From NCBI GenBank assembly GCA_021713295.1, contig JAKJJU010000023.1, positions 1-48,431 on the forward strand: a stretch of 48,431 nucleotides of DNA. Direction: 5' to 3'. Below are positions 1 to 9,299 of the stretch, in pieces. The notes under the pieces are model-generated. The model was not told the origin of the DNA. It did not search any database and was given only the letters and a program-made list of their open reading frames with translations. Numbering within the stretch: the stretch's first letter is position 1; every line of letters begins with the position of its first letter. The stretch is from Thiotrichales bacterium 19S3-11 (GTDB lineage: Bacteria > Pseudomonadota > Gammaproteobacteria > Francisellales > Francisellaceae). The translations under genes were made by a program, and so were the position numbers.

Positions 1-89
1 CAAAATCGTTTAGCAGTTGAAGATATTGTTAAATTCTCTTGTTGTTTTACTTCTAAAACTTTGTCCCTAAAATCTTGTGAGTATGCCAT
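1..89 (-). CDS. IS630-family transposase, N-terminal fragment (cut by window edge)
   Basis: The first 29 residues are visible and begin MAYSQDFRDKVLEVKQQENL, ending in STAKRF. This is the helix-turn-helix start of IS630-family transposases, and it closely resembles the YSQDFRD start of the Francisella ISFtu1 protein as I remember it. The helix-turn-helix binds the IS ends; the DDE catalytic domain lies outside the window. The gene reads in the same direction as the transporter it interrupts. Confidence 0.6.
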   Translation of the reverse strand, partial: MAYSQDFRDKVLEVKQQENLTISSTAKRF

Positions 90-170
90 TAAAAATAATT
101 CAAAACCAGATAGTTAAACAATTAAAGTAGTTATAACTCATTTAGAGGCTAATTTAAACTGTGTTAGCTA
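1..170 (-). mobile_element. IS630-type insertion sequence, 5' end only (runs off the left edge)
   Basis: On the minus strand a transposase reading frame starts at 89 and runs out of the window. The stretch 90-170 upstream of it would be the IS terminus and promoter. The interrupted transporter gene to the right stops at 168, and the junction around 168-172 has TA dinucleotides, the target that IS630/Tc1-mariner elements duplicate. The terminal inverted repeat cannot be confirmed because the other end of the element is not in the window, so the exact boundary is inferred. Confidence 0.6.
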
Positions 171-581
171 TAATAGCTCCGCATTGGATCTGTCATAGCA
201 TTTTGATAGTAAACTTGAGGGATTAGATTTGAAAAATCCGGTACCAACACAAACAAAGCTTAAGCCATAATAGATTAAAGCCTTATTCCCCATACCCAAT
301 AAAATATAACCAAAAAGTAAAAATAATAGACCTAAGGTAATGGTACGCTTTGCACCGATGACACTATCGCCAACATATCCGCCAATGGCAATGAAGGTAT
401 AGATAAGTGCTGTATAGGCACCAAATAGGATAAAGGAGTTAGCTTCACTAATACCCAATGCTTTAGTGAAAAATAAGGCAAGAATTGCCATAACGGCCAT
501 ATAGCCGAACCGCTCCCAAATCTCTAACATGAAAATTGCATAAAATGCTTTTGGGTGTTTGTAGGTTTCTGTCTGATTCAT
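168..581 (-). pseudogene. POT-family di/tripeptide:proton symporter, truncated to its N-terminus by an IS
   Basis: Proton-coupled oligopeptide transporters of the inner membrane are about 490 residues with 12-14 helices; only about 137 residues remain. The start MNQTETYKHPKAFYAIFMLE and the following EIWERFGYM match the family signature in helix 1, and GTGFFKSNPSSLLSKCYDRS matches the helix 4/loop region of E. coli DtpA. The homology continues almost to the stop at 168-170, where an IS630-type element begins. I chose the start at 581 because it gives the usual short N-terminus; an upstream in-frame ATG at 629 has no ribosome binding site and adds unmatched residues. The remaining helices probably lie beyond the IS, outside the window, so peptide uptake by this gene is presumably lost. 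Confidence 0.75.
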
Positions 582-684
582 TAAGTAACACCAATGGATG
601 ATTGATAATAAGCATTTGTTATAAGCCATATACTGTCGGATGTCTAATAGAACTTAAAAAATTTTAGGGAATTTTAAATCATAT

Positions 685-2958
685 CTAGCTGACTTTACCA
701 CGGCCTGTTTTAATTAAATTGGCTAGATTTTCTTTAATGAGAAAGTCTTCAAGAAATCGTCTAACTTCTTCTTTAGTATTTAATTTTAAAACGGTATTAG
801 TTACATCAACGCATTGTTCATAGGAGATATGACGTAAAATCCATTTTGCTCTTAAGATATCAACGGCATTCATACTTAATCGATGAAAGCCCATACCGAC
901 TAAAAGCGGTATTGCTAATGGATTTCCAGCAAGTTCGCCACATAGGCAGGCAATTTTTGCAGAAGAAACGGTAATAGAAGAAATATCATAAATCGCACGT
1001 ATGACAGCGGGGTGAAGCTGACTATATAGGTAAGAAACTTTACTATTGTTACGATCTGCTGCAAGCAGGTATTGGGTTAAATCATTACTGCCAACCGAGA
1101 TAAAATCAACGTATTGAAACATGGCAGGTAGTTGATAGATGACAGAAGGGACTTCAATCATAATGCCAATTTGAGGGAACTTGATCGTTAAGCCCTCTTC
1201 AATTAACTCATGCCAGGCACGCTTAATAAGACTTGTTGCTTCTTCAACTTCTTCTAATTCACTAACCATTGGTAGTAGAATTTTTAAATTACCATGGTTT
1301 TTACTTGCCTTAAGCATGGCCCTAACTTGCATTAAAAATAAATCAGTTTGATCTAATAGCATGCGTAGTCCTCGCCAGCCAAGTGCAGGGTTTGCTTCTG
1401 GCTCGCTAAAATAGGGTAACGCTTTGTCTGCGCCAACATCCAGTGTCCGCATTGTCACAACATGTGATGGAAAGGCATCTAAAAACTGTGAATAGATAAT
1501 ACGCTGCTCATCTTCTGATGGAAAATTATCTCTAATCATAAATGGTACTTCAGAACGATAAAGCCCGATACCTTCTGAGCCATTTGCAATAGCAACATCT
1601 AAATCAGCAACTAATCCAACATTAGCTTGTAGTTGAATTTTATGGGCATCGGTTGTTTCAGATGGGAGTAACCTAATAGAGTGTAGGCGTTCTTGAAGTT
1701 GTTCTTCTTGTTCAATTAGGCGTTGGTAGGCTTTTACAAGTCCCTTAGATGGGTTAGCATAAACACGCCCAATGTGTGCATCAACGACTAGTGGCTTATG
1801 TTCTAAAAATGAAATAGGTAATGAAGGAAAGCCAATAATAAATGGAACACCCATTGCTCGAGCTAAGATTGCTGTATGTGAGTTTTCCGTCCCTTCCTGC
1901 GAAATAACCGCTTTTAAAAAACCTTTTGGAACTTCAGCGAGCATAGAAGGTGTAATTTCATAGGCCACTAAAATCGTATCAGATGGATAACCTTCTTGAG
2001 TTGGATTTGTTTTTTGTAAGTGAGTTAGAATACGTCGACCAATATCTTGAATATCGCTAGCCCTTGATTGTAGGTACTCATTCGACATTTGGCTAAATGA
2101 GTTAGATAAGCGTCTGACAACCTGTTTTAAGGCACTTTGTACCCAGATGCCTTCGTCAATAAGATGAATCACTGCATCATAAAAACTAGTAGAGTCTAAA
2201 ATTTGAAGATAGGCTTTAAATAATGCAGTTTCTGTTTCTGTTACTTGTTGGTCAAGCGTTGTAATCATTGAGTCAATTTCAGTTTTAAGGGCAACAACTG
2301 CTGATTTAAACTGATCAACTTCATTATCAGATTGATTTTTTTTATCTGGAATACTATCTAAATCAAGAATATTATAACGAACAACGGCCGTGCCGATAGC
2401 AGCGCCTTTAGTAATTGGTTGTCCGTCAAAGAATACCGTTGGATTATCTTTAGTTGCCTCTTCAATTTTCTCTGTTACATCATCACGATCCAGTGCTTCA
2501 TCAAGTGCTTCAGCAATATTTGCACATAACGTGACAAGTTTTGTCTGTACATGCTCTGGCATGTCATTAACATTTTTATTTTGAACGGCAATAATGCCAA
2601 TGACATCACTTTTATAGATAATTGGCATTGATAAAAGTGTGTGTAGCTTTTGTCGAGTGAATGAGGTTAGTATCGTTGGATGATGATTCTGGAAAATATC
2701 TTTGATTAGGACCGGTTCTTCTCTAAGGGCAGCATTACCTACGACATCCTGATCGGCATGAATATGGACAAGTCCAATTAGAAGCGGTGTTAATGTCGTT
2801 GCCGTTAAGGTATATAGACTTTTGTCATCTTCAGTTAAAAATATACTACAGGCATCAACATTTAGTTCTGTTTGAATTTGGCTTGAAAGCGCCCTTAATG
2901 CACTTTCTAAATCTGCATTACTCTCCAGTGCGTTAACAAGTTGTTGCCATAATTGCAT
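685..2958 (-). CDS. ptsP: Phosphoenolpyruvate-protein phosphotransferase PtsP (enzyme I-Ntr)
   Basis: Cytoplasmic first enzyme of the nitrogen-related phosphotransferase system: it autophosphorylates from PEP and passes the phosphate to NPr, which signals to EIIA-Ntr. The 757-residue length fits the family. Residues about 16-160 form a GAF domain. About 175-300 is the HPr-binding part of enzyme I. The phosphohistidine is His361 in GTENSHTAILARAMG. The PEP-binding TIM barrel follows, with GIGLYRSEVPF near 465 and CLCGELAGNPLAIPLL, which contains the catalytic cysteine. It lies 13 bases downstream of rppH on the same strand, the same rppH-ptsP order as in enterobacteria, so the two are probably cotranscribed. 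Neither ptsN nor ptsO is in the window. Confidence 0.95.
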   Translation of the reverse strand: MQLWQQLVNALESNADLESALRALSSQIQTELNVDACSIFLTEDDKSLYTLTATTLTPLLIGLVHIHADQDVVGNAALREEPVLIKDIFQNHHPTILTSFTRQKLHTLLSMPIIYKSDVIGIIAVQNKNVNDMPEHVQTKLVTLCANIAEALDEALDRDDVTEKIEEATKDNPTVFFDGQPITKGAAIGTAVVRYNILDLDSIPDKKNQSDNEVDQFKSAVVALKTEIDSMITTLDQQVTETETALFKAYLQILDSTSFYDAVIHLIDEGIWVQSALKQVVRRLSNSFSQMSNEYLQSRASDIQDIGRRILTHLQKTNPTQEGYPSDTILVAYEITPSMLAEVPKGFLKAVISQEGTENSHTAILARAMGVPFIIGFPSLPISFLEHKPLVVDAHIGRVYANPSKGLVKAYQRLIEQEEQLQERLHSIRLLPSETTDAHKIQLQANVGLVADLDVAIANGSEGIGLYRSEVPFMIRDNFPSEDEQRIIYSQFLDAFPSHVVTMRTLDVGADKALPYFSEPEANPALGWRGLRMLLDQTDLFLMQVRAMLKASKNHGNLKILLPMVSELEEVEEATSLIKRAWHELIEEGLTIKFPQIGIMIEVPSVIYQLPAMFQYVDFISVGSNDLTQYLLAADRNNSKVSYLYSQLHPAVIRAIYDISSITVSSAKIACLCGELAGNPLAIPLLVGMGFHRLSMNAVDILRAKWILRHISYEQCVDVTNTVLKLNTKEEVRRFLEDFLIKENLANLIKTGRGKVS

Positions 2959-2971
2959 AAATGTTTAACCT

Positions 2972-3448
2972 TTACTTCCATTCCTTATAAATTGGAAAAA
3001 AATACTCCAATGCTTTTCGATAAACATGTCGCTTAAATGATACCACGCGTGTTGTAGGATACCAATAATCAACCCAACGCCAGGCATCAAACTCAGGTTT
3101 ATTATTCGCTTTTAAATTAATGGCTGAATCATTGGATTTAAGCCTTAATAAAAACCACTTTTGCTTCTGACCAATACAAAGCGGAAAGCCTCGGCGAATT
3201 AAAAATCGTGGCAGGCGATAACGTAACCAAGTTTTTGTTGCAGCAATTACCTCAACATCGTGTGGTTTCAAACCGACTTCTTCATAGAGTTCTCTATAGA
3301 GCGCCTCTAATGGTGTTTCACCTGAATTTAAACCACCTTGAGGAAATTGCCATGCATTTTGGCGCACGCGCTTGCCCCAAAAGACCTTACCTTCTTTATT
3401 TATGAGCACTATTGCAACGTTTGCTCTGAAACCCTCATGATCAATCAC
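2972..3448 (-). CDS. rppH: RNA pyrophosphohydrolase RppH (Nudix)
   Basis: Removes pyrophosphate from the 5' triphosphate end of mRNAs, which opens them to RNase E decay. The 158-residue protein has a perfect Nudix box at residues 38-60 (G38, E44, then REL-EE-G at 52-59). The start [12 protein letters not shown] and the motif AWQFPQGG are typical of RppH rather than of general Nudix hydrolases. It is the first gene of the rppH-ptsP operon and is divergent from glnA, with 188 bases between them for both promoters. Confidence 0.95.
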   Translation of the reverse strand: MIDHEGFRANVAIVLINKEGKVFWGKRVRQNAWQFPQGGLNSGETPLEALYRELYEEVGLKPHDVEVIAATKTWLRYRLPRFLIRRGFPLCIGQKQKWFLLRLKSNDSAINLKANNKPEFDAWRWVDYWYPTTRVVSFKRHVYRKALEYFFPIYKEWK

Positions 3449-3551
3449 CGTTAAACCTAATTAAACTAAACACTATTACTACCCTAAAGGATACCTGAAA
3501 ATTAGCTAATTTTCCTTAATTTTAATCAGGAAAAATTTAATGTTTCTTTCA

Positions 3552-3580
3552 GTGCAACTTGAAGCATGATTAGATATAAT
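3552..3580 (+). promoter_or_regulatory. Putative sigma-70 promoter of glnA
   Basis: A perfect TATAAT -10 element lies at 3575-3580, 56 bases upstream of the glnA start. The -35 region (gtgcaa at 3552-3557, 17-base spacer) is poor, so an activator may be needed. I found no convincing GG-N10-GC sigma-54 element. Confidence 0.45.
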
Positions 3581-3636
3581 GGTGGCGGTTTTAAAGTTTT
3601 GTTCATTTTAATTCAATTATTGTAAGGGAGAAATCG

Positions 3637-5049
3637 ATGAGTCAAGCAAAAGAAGTTTTAAAGCAAATCAAACAGGATGAGATTGAATTTGTTGATTTAC
3701 GCTTTACAGATACAAAAGGTAAAGAGCAGCATGTTACGATACCAGCAAATAGTATAGAAGAAAATTTCTTTCATGAAGGTAAAATGTTTGATGGCTCATC
3801 AATTGCGGGTTGGAAAGGCATTAATGAGTCCGATATGATCTTAATGCCTGATGCAGAGTCGGTGATTTTAGATCCTTTTTTTGAAGCGCCAACCTTACAA
3901 ATACGTTGTGATATTTTGGAGCCAGCAACAATGCAGTCATATGAAAGAGACCCTCGTTCTGTTGCTAAGCGTGCTGAGAATTATATGCGTTCTTTGGGTA
4001 TTGCAGATACGTGTTATTTTGGCCCAGAGCCGGAATTTTTTATTTTTGATGACGTGCGATTTGAGGCTCAAATGCATCAAGCGTCATTTAGTATTAATTC
4101 AGAAGAGGCTGCTTGGAGTAGTGCATTAAAATATGAAAATGGCAATCGTGGCCATCGTCCAGGTGTTAAGGGCGGCTATTTTCCTGTGCCACCAGTGGAT
4201 TCATTACAAGATATTCGCTCAACCATGTGTCAAATTTTAGAAGAAATTGGTCAAGAGGTTGAGGTACATCACCATGAAGTTGGTACAGCAGGACAGTGCG
4301 AGATAGGAACAAAGTTTGATACGTTAGTGAAAAAGGCAGATCAAGTACAGTCTTTTAAATATGTTGTGCATAATGTTGCTGAAATGTTTAATAAAACGGC
4401 AACCTTTATGCCAAAACCATTAGCGGGTGACAATGGTTCAGGTATGCATGTTCACCAATCATTATCCAAAGATGGTAGAAATATTTTTGCAGGCAGTAAT
4501 TATGCAGGGCTGTCTGATGAAGCATTATATTATATTGGTGGAATAATTAAACATGCGCGAGCAATTAATGCGTTTGCTAACCCTTCAACAAATAGTTATA
4601 AGCGTCTCGTTCCTGGTTTTGAAGCGCCTGTTTTATTGGCTTACTCTGCACGAAACCGTTCTGCCTCAATTCGCATTCCTTATGTGATGAGCGAAAAAGC
4701 AAGACGTATAGAAGTACGTTTTGGTGATGCCGCAGCGAATCCTTATTTAATGTTTGCAAGTATGTTAATGGCGGGGTTAGACGGTATTCAAAATCAAATT
4801 CATCCAGGTGATGCAATGGATAAGAATTTATATGATCTACCGCCAGAAGAATTAGAAAATGTGCCAACGGTTGCTTCATCATTAGATCACGCTTTGGCTC
4901 ATTTAGATGAGGACCGTGATTTTCTAACAGCCGGTGGTGTTTTTAGTGATGATTTGATCGATGCATACATTGACTTGAAATCAGAAGAAAGTCAGCGTCT
5001 TAATATGACGGTACATCCGCTTGAATTTTTGATGTATTACAGCGTATAA
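3637..5049 (+). CDS. glnA: Glutamine synthetase type I
   Basis: Makes glutamine from glutamate, ammonia and ATP as a cytoplasmic dodecamer. The 470-residue length fits class I-beta enzymes. Diagnostic pieces are [10 protein letters not shown] near residue 50, the metal/glutamate-binding [10 protein letters not shown], the ATP-binding [17 protein letters not shown], and [11 protein letters not shown]. The adenylylation loop [10 protein letters not shown] carries Tyr399, the residue modified by GlnE, which is encoded at 17479-20226. A clear Shine-Dalgarno (aaggga, 3624-3629) precedes the ATG. It stands alone; I see no glnL/glnG (ntrBC) next to it. Confidence 0.97.
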   Translation: MSQAKEVLKQIKQDEIEFVDLRFTDTKGKEQHVTIPANSIEENFFHEGKMFDGSSIAGWKGINESDMILMPDAESVILDPFFEAPTLQIRCDILEPATMQSYERDPRSVAKRAENYMRSLGIADTCYFGPEPEFFIFDDVRFEAQMHQASFSINSEEAAWSSALKYENGNRGHRPGVKGGYFPVPPVDSLQDIRSTMCQILEEIGQEVEVHHHEVGTAGQCEIGTKFDTLVKKADQVQSFKYVVHNVAEMFNKTATFMPKPLAGDNGSGMHVHQSLSKDGRNIFAGSNYAGLSDEALYYIGGIIKHARAINAFANPSTNSYKRLVPGFEAPVLLAYSARNRSASIRIPYVMSEKARRIEVRFGDAAANPYLMFASMLMAGLDGIQNQIHPGDAMDKNLYDLPPEELENVPTVASSLDHALAHLDEDRDFLTAGGVFSDDLIDAYIDLKSEESQRLNMTVHPLEFLMYYSV

Positions 5050-5060
5050 GATAAGAAGTA

Positions 5061-6011
5061 TTAAAGGATTAGTTCTGGCATTAAGCGCACATAAATAACT
5101 TCACCGATTAACTCAATAAATAATTGTAAAAGAATAATACTCAAAATGACGGAAGCTTGATGGCTAAATGCAAATGCAATCGGTAGTGCGATAAGAGAGT
5201 TTCTGCTTAAGAAACTAAATGCTAGTGTGCGCGTTTCAGTTGCTTTGAGCGTAAATAAGCTGCCTAACGGAATGGCAACAACCGGAGTAATAATTAAAAA
5301 GCTTAGATAGATTAGCGATACCATTGACAAATCAATATAGGAATTTGCCCACATTTTATTTGAGTAAGTTGCAAATAGGCAAAATAGCACAATTGAAAGC
5401 ATAATTTTTGGTAAGCTATTTATGGCTTTCTGTGTATAACTAGTATTTTTAAATCGTTTCAGTACATACTCGCTTATTAGTGCAAGTAGTAGAGGAATAA
5501 TAATAATCCAGATTAATGTGCTAGTGAATAACTTAAAAGAAATCATGCTATTGATCGTGTTGTGAAAGCTTAGGTATAAAAATATGGGAATTAATATAAT
5601 TTGTAAGATAAGTAGAATAGGTGTGTTGACTCGAATTAACTGTTCACTCCCACCGCCAAGGCGGCTAAATAAGACAACATAGTTAATTGATGGCGTTAAT
5701 AGTACGAGTAATAAAGCAAACTTAACAGAGCAATCTAAATCAATTAAGGGAATGCTCAAATAAAGAATTAATGGGATAATAATGAAATTACCGATAACAA
5801 GAGCAACGAAAAAACGTAGATTTTTCAATGGATAAAAAGTTTGATTAAATGGAATTTGTAAAAAAATGACATAAAGCAATAGTGAGATGCTAGGTAAGAT
5901 AAGCGGCTTAATGATTTGAGTATGATCTGTCAATATAAGATTAACGAGAATGCCCAATAATATAGAGACGGCATATAAGTAAAGCCATTTTTTTTCAAAA
6001 TTCTGTTTCAT
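5061..6011 (-). CDS. BASS/ACR3-like 10-helix membrane permease
   Basis: A 316-residue, almost wholly hydrophobic inner-membrane protein with about ten helices in two similar halves. It resembles the bile acid:sodium symporter/arsenite permease superfamily. The best local resemblance is LLLVLLTPSINYVVLFSRLG near residue 100, in the position where ACR3-type permeases have their crossover helix. The ACR3 cysteine motif is not evident, so an arsenite role is uncertain, and the substrate cannot be read from the sequence. It is convergent with glnA (11 bases between the stops), and no arsR or arsC lies near it. Confidence 0.6.
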   Translation of the reverse strand: MKQNFEKKWLYLYAVSILLGILVNLILTDHTQIIKPLILPSISLLLYVIFLQIPFNQTFYPLKNLRFFVALVIGNFIIIPLILYLSIPLIDLDCSVKFALLLVLLTPSINYVVLFSRLGGGSEQLIRVNTPILLILQIILIPIFLYLSFHNTINSMISFKLFTSTLIWIIIIPLLLALISEYVLKRFKNTSYTQKAINSLPKIMLSIVLFCLFATYSNKMWANSYIDLSMVSLIYLSFLIITPVVAIPLGSLFTLKATETRTLAFSFLSRNSLIALPIAFAFSHQASVILSIILLQLFIELIGEVIYVRLMPELIL

Positions 6012-6162
6012 TTGTGTAATTCATCTTAAGTCTTTATATTATTAATTGTTAGAAGCCCACTCTGTTAGGTAGCATTTTAAAATAGATTTTGCTAGAGAAC
6101 AAATTAACTCAAAGTCATCTTTCTTGCTAAAAGAGCAGAGTGTATTCATTTTAGGACAAGCT

Positions 6163-7446
6163 ATGAAAGAAAAGGTATTACCATTAACGTCAATTTTGCC
6201 ATATGCGTGTATTGTTTTTCCACTTGCATTTGCAAGTTTTCCACTTTATATGTTTTTGCCAGAATATTATCATAATAAGCTTAATGTTACTTTAGTTAGC
6301 ATCAGTATTAGCTTATTTATCATACGCTTAATCAACGCGGCTATTGATCCTTTTATTGGTTATATTTGTGATCGTTTTGCCAAGAAAAATTACTTGGGGT
6401 TATCAATTGCGGCAATTATTTTCGTATTAAGTTTTATTATACTTTACGTTCCTTTTTTTAAAAATAATTTGCTCAATTTGATTATTGGTGTATTTTGCAT
6501 CTCAACTTCATATAGTTATTTCAGTATTTATGTTAATACTAGGGGGGCGTTATGGAAGTCCTCAAGAGCAAATAAATCTAAAATTATCATAGTACGTGAA
6601 ATTTTAGCAGCATTAGGTGTTGTCATCGCCTTACTATTACTTTTTTGTGTGACGAAATATTTTGCAAATAAGCTTGGACTTTGGCTTTATATTACACTTT
6701 TTTTAATTTTATTTATAAGCGGATTTATTAGTTTTTTCTATTGGTTAAAACGTAGTGATGCCACAGTTGGCCAATCTAAAGTCGCTAGTCAATTCAACTA
6801 TAAACTAAAGCATTATATCAAGGCGTTTGATCGTTCAGGAGTGTATTTATATATTACCTATGCACTGTGTGTTATGGCATCAGCTATTGGTGGTGTTATG
6901 TTTGTTTTTTATACTAAATACGTATTAGTAAGTAAAGGTATGAATGGGCTATATTTGTTTTTATATTTTTTAGCGGCGGTATTATCAATTTATTTTGTTA
7001 GGCCCTTGGCAATTCGTTTTGGTAGTATTCGAATGTGGTTGTTATCACTTATCTATGCGATCGTTGTTTTTAGCTTTGCTTTAATGCTAAATTCTGGAGA
7101 GAAGATTCAATTTTCAGTGATTATTTTTCTTTTAGGGCTATCTTTGCCATTTGAAGTTATATTACCGAACTTATTACTTGCTCAGTGGATTGATCAACCA
7201 GCTAGACGTAGGCTTGGTAATGGTTACTATTCATGGTTTGCACTGATTGAAAAATTAAGCTTTGCCATTGCAATTATTACGGCTTTTCCATTATTACACT
7301 ATGCATTAAGGCAAACACATACATTATCTGTTTTTATGATAGCCTCTATTTATTGTCTAATCCCAATTCTATTAAAACTATTTGCCTTGGCGAGTCTAAT
7401 TTTTTGGTTAAAAGATAAAAAATGTCAGAAGGTATTGCTTAACTGA
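6163..7446 (+). CDS. MFS transporter, GPH/MelB-like
   Basis: A 427-residue inner-membrane carrier with about 12 helices. The loop after helix 2, RLINAAIDPFIGYICDRF, matches the conserved A-x-x-DP-x-x-G-x-x-x-DR pattern of the glycoside-pentoside-hexuronide cation symporters, so a cation-coupled sugar or related substrate is likely but not certain. I start it at the ATG at 6163, which has AGGA at 6153-6156; an in-frame TTG at 6124 has no ribosome binding site. A run of six G at 6542-6547 lies inside the gene. The neighbour downstream is the ArnT-like gene, 110 bases away and on the same strand. Confidence 0.75.
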   Translation: MKEKVLPLTSILPYACIVFPLAFASFPLYMFLPEYYHNKLNVTLVSISISLFIIRLINAAIDPFIGYICDRFAKKNYLGLSIAAIIFVLSFIILYVPFFKNNLLNLIIGVFCISTSYSYFSIYVNTRGALWKSSRANKSKIIIVREILAALGVVIALLLLFCVTKYFANKLGLWLYITLFLILFISGFISFFYWLKRSDATVGQSKVASQFNYKLKHYIKAFDRSGVYLYITYALCVMASAIGGVMFVFYTKYVLVSKGMNGLYLFLYFLAAVLSIYFVRPLAIRFGSIRMWLLSLIYAIVVFSFALMLNSGEKIQFSVIIFLLGLSLPFEVILPNLLLAQWIDQPARRRLGNGYYSWFALIEKLSFAIAIITAFPLLHYALRQTHTLSVFMIASIYCLIPILLKLFALASLIFWLKDKKCQKVLLN

Positions 7447-7556
7447 TTGAAATAAAACATTAATTGAATTTTGCTTATTTTTACTAATTTTATCATGATT
7501 GCTTAATTAATTGCGTTATACTGTTATCTGTTTATAGACGATTTGGAGTGTAGTGT

Positions 7557-9299
7557 TTGACGATGGATAAAGTCGATATTCGATTAAGTGACCTAGTACT
7601 TTTAGCGATAGGGTTATTTATTTTTAATTTATTATTTCTGGGAGGCCACCATTTAGTTTCACCGGATGAGACAAGATACGTTGGTATTGCTTGGGAGATG
7701 TTTAAACATGATAATTATACTGTGCCAACGATAGCGGGTTCACCTTTTCTTGGTAAGCCTATTTTATTTTATTGGTTGAATATTTTTGCTTTTAAGCTTT
7801 TTGGTGTTAACGAGTTTGCAGCACGGTTTTTTCCTGCTGTTTTAGTGACGTTGACCGCATTATTTAGTTATATTTCAGCATCAATTGTATTTAATCGAAG
7901 AGTCGCGCTATTAAGTGCCATATTAATAGCAATTACACCATTATTTTTTGCCTTAGGCCATTATGCAAATATGGATGGAGAAGTTGCCTGTTGGCTGAAT
8001 TTATGCTTATTTTCATTGATCATTGCATTGTATTTGCCTGTTGAACAAAGAGGACGTAGCCTTTGGCTATACTTAGCTTATGTATTTGCAGCACTCGCCT
8101 TTTTAACTAAAGGCTTAATTGGTATTGTTTTTCCAGCGATGGTGTTGTTTTTTTGGTTTTTACTAGTAAACAACTGGAGGCTGCTACTAAAAATACGCCT
8201 AGTTTCAGGTCTTATTTTGTTTCTGATAATCATTCTACCTTGGTTTTTAATTGTTGAATCAAAATACCCAGGTTTTATGTCTTATTTTTTTATTTGGAAT
8301 CAAGTCGTGCGTTTTGTTGGTGATAACTTTAATATGCACAATCCATTTTATTACTATGTGTTGTTGGTAATAGGGGGGGTATTCCCATGGACATTTTATT
8401 TTTTTCAAACTTATGTTAGTCAAATAAAATTAATTTGGCGCAAGCCTCAACAGTATAAGATTGAATTATTTTTATTATTATGGGTCATTTTAATTACAAT
8501 TTTCTTTTCAATTCCAACCTCTAAGCTGCCTGGCTATATTGGGCCTGTATTTCCAGCATCAGCAATGTTAATGGCTATTTATTTTGATCGTTTATGGCGT
8601 ACAACCTTATCTAAAGTGAACCAAGTTGCAACGACCATCTTAGCCGTGATTTTTGTTTTAGCTGCGTTAACTTTGTTGCTATTACCAATTTTTTGGCATG
8701 ATAAAGCAGTTTATCTAACCATGCCTTATGGCTATTTTCTTGCTATTGTATTAGCTGTTGGCGCAATAAGTTTGTTCGTTGGGCTTAGAAGGAAAAAACC
8801 TTTAAAATGGTTTGTTATTACGGTGATTATTGTTAACATCCTTATGAATTTAACCTTAATTGCAGCAATTAAATACTTTAGGCTACAATGGAATTACCCA
8901 ATAGCTGAAAAAGTAGAGCCGGTTTTAAAACGTTACCCAAATGCTCAGGTATTTATGCTAGGGCGATACTATTATGCAATGCCACTATATTTAGATCGAG
9001 ATATTGGTATTGTTGCTGATTGGGATAAAGGTCAAAACTTAGGCGATAATTGGAAGCGTGAAATTTATGAAGGTGTCAATTATTTACATCATTTACCAAA
9101 AGATTTAGTGACCTATCGTCAATTTTCAGAAATTTGGAATAAGGCAGAAAAGTCACATCAACCAATTATTGTTATTACCTCAGATAATCCGACAAGCCAA
9201 CAGGTTCAGCGTCTAATTGATCATAGTTCGTATCAATTAATAGGAGAGGTGCCACGTAGGGGCGCTTATATCATTACAAATGCCAGCAAACGTGATTGA
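7557..9299 (+). CDS. arnT: ArnT-like lipid A glycosyltransferase (PMT/GT83 family)
   Basis: Inner-membrane enzyme that moves an amino sugar from undecaprenyl phosphate to lipid A at the periplasmic face; in Francisella the homologue FlmK adds galactosamine. The 580-residue length fits. Residues 36-41, SPDETRY, carry the catalytic acidic pair (Asp37/Glu38) of this family, followed by the typical GKPILFYWLN and HYANMDGEVA loops. About 12 helices precede a soluble periplasmic end from about residue 455. The start is probably the TTG at 7557, eight bases after GGAG (7545-7548); an ATG two codons later is spaced too far. A run of seven G lies at 8383-8389 inside the gene. Which sugar it transfers is not shown by the sequence. 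Confidence 0.85.
   Translation: MTMDKVDIRLSDLVLLAIGLFIFNLLFLGGHHLVSPDETRYVGIAWEMFKHDNYTVPTIAGSPFLGKPILFYWLNIFAFKLFGVNEFAARFFPAVLVTLTALFSYISASIVFNRRVALLSAILIAITPLFFALGHYANMDGEVACWLNLCLFSLIIALYLPVEQRGRSLWLYLAYVFAALAFLTKGLIGIVFPAMVLFFWFLLVNNWRLLLKIRLVSGLILFLIIILPWFLIVESKYPGFMSYFFIWNQVVRFVGDNFNMHNPFYYYVLLVIGGVFPWTFYFFQTYVSQIKLIWRKPQQYKIELFLLLWVILITIFFSIPTSKLPGYIGPVFPASAMLMAIYFDRLWRTTLSKVNQVATTILAVIFVLAALTLLLLPIFWHDKAVYLTMPYGYFLAIVLAVGAISLFVGLRRKKPLKWFVITVIIVNILMNLTLIAAIKYFRLQWNYPIAEKVEPVLKRYPNAQVFMLGRYYYAMPLYLDRDIGIVADWDKGQNLGDNWKREIYEGVNYLHHLPKDLVTYRQFSEIWNKAEKSHQPIIVITSDNPTSQQVQRLIDHSSYQLIGEVPRRGAYIITNASKRD

Noticed and set aside
168-629. Longer start of the truncated POT gene at 629
   Set aside because: The extra residues do not match the family and there is no ribosome binding site; 581 gives the normal N-terminus.
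3540-3580. Sigma-54 promoter for glnA
   Set aside because: No GG-N10-GC element with the needed spacing; the TATAAT at 3575 is a better explanation.
4577-4882. Minus-strand open frame of 101 codons within glnA
   Set aside because: Antisense to the conserved C-terminal half of glutamine synthetase.
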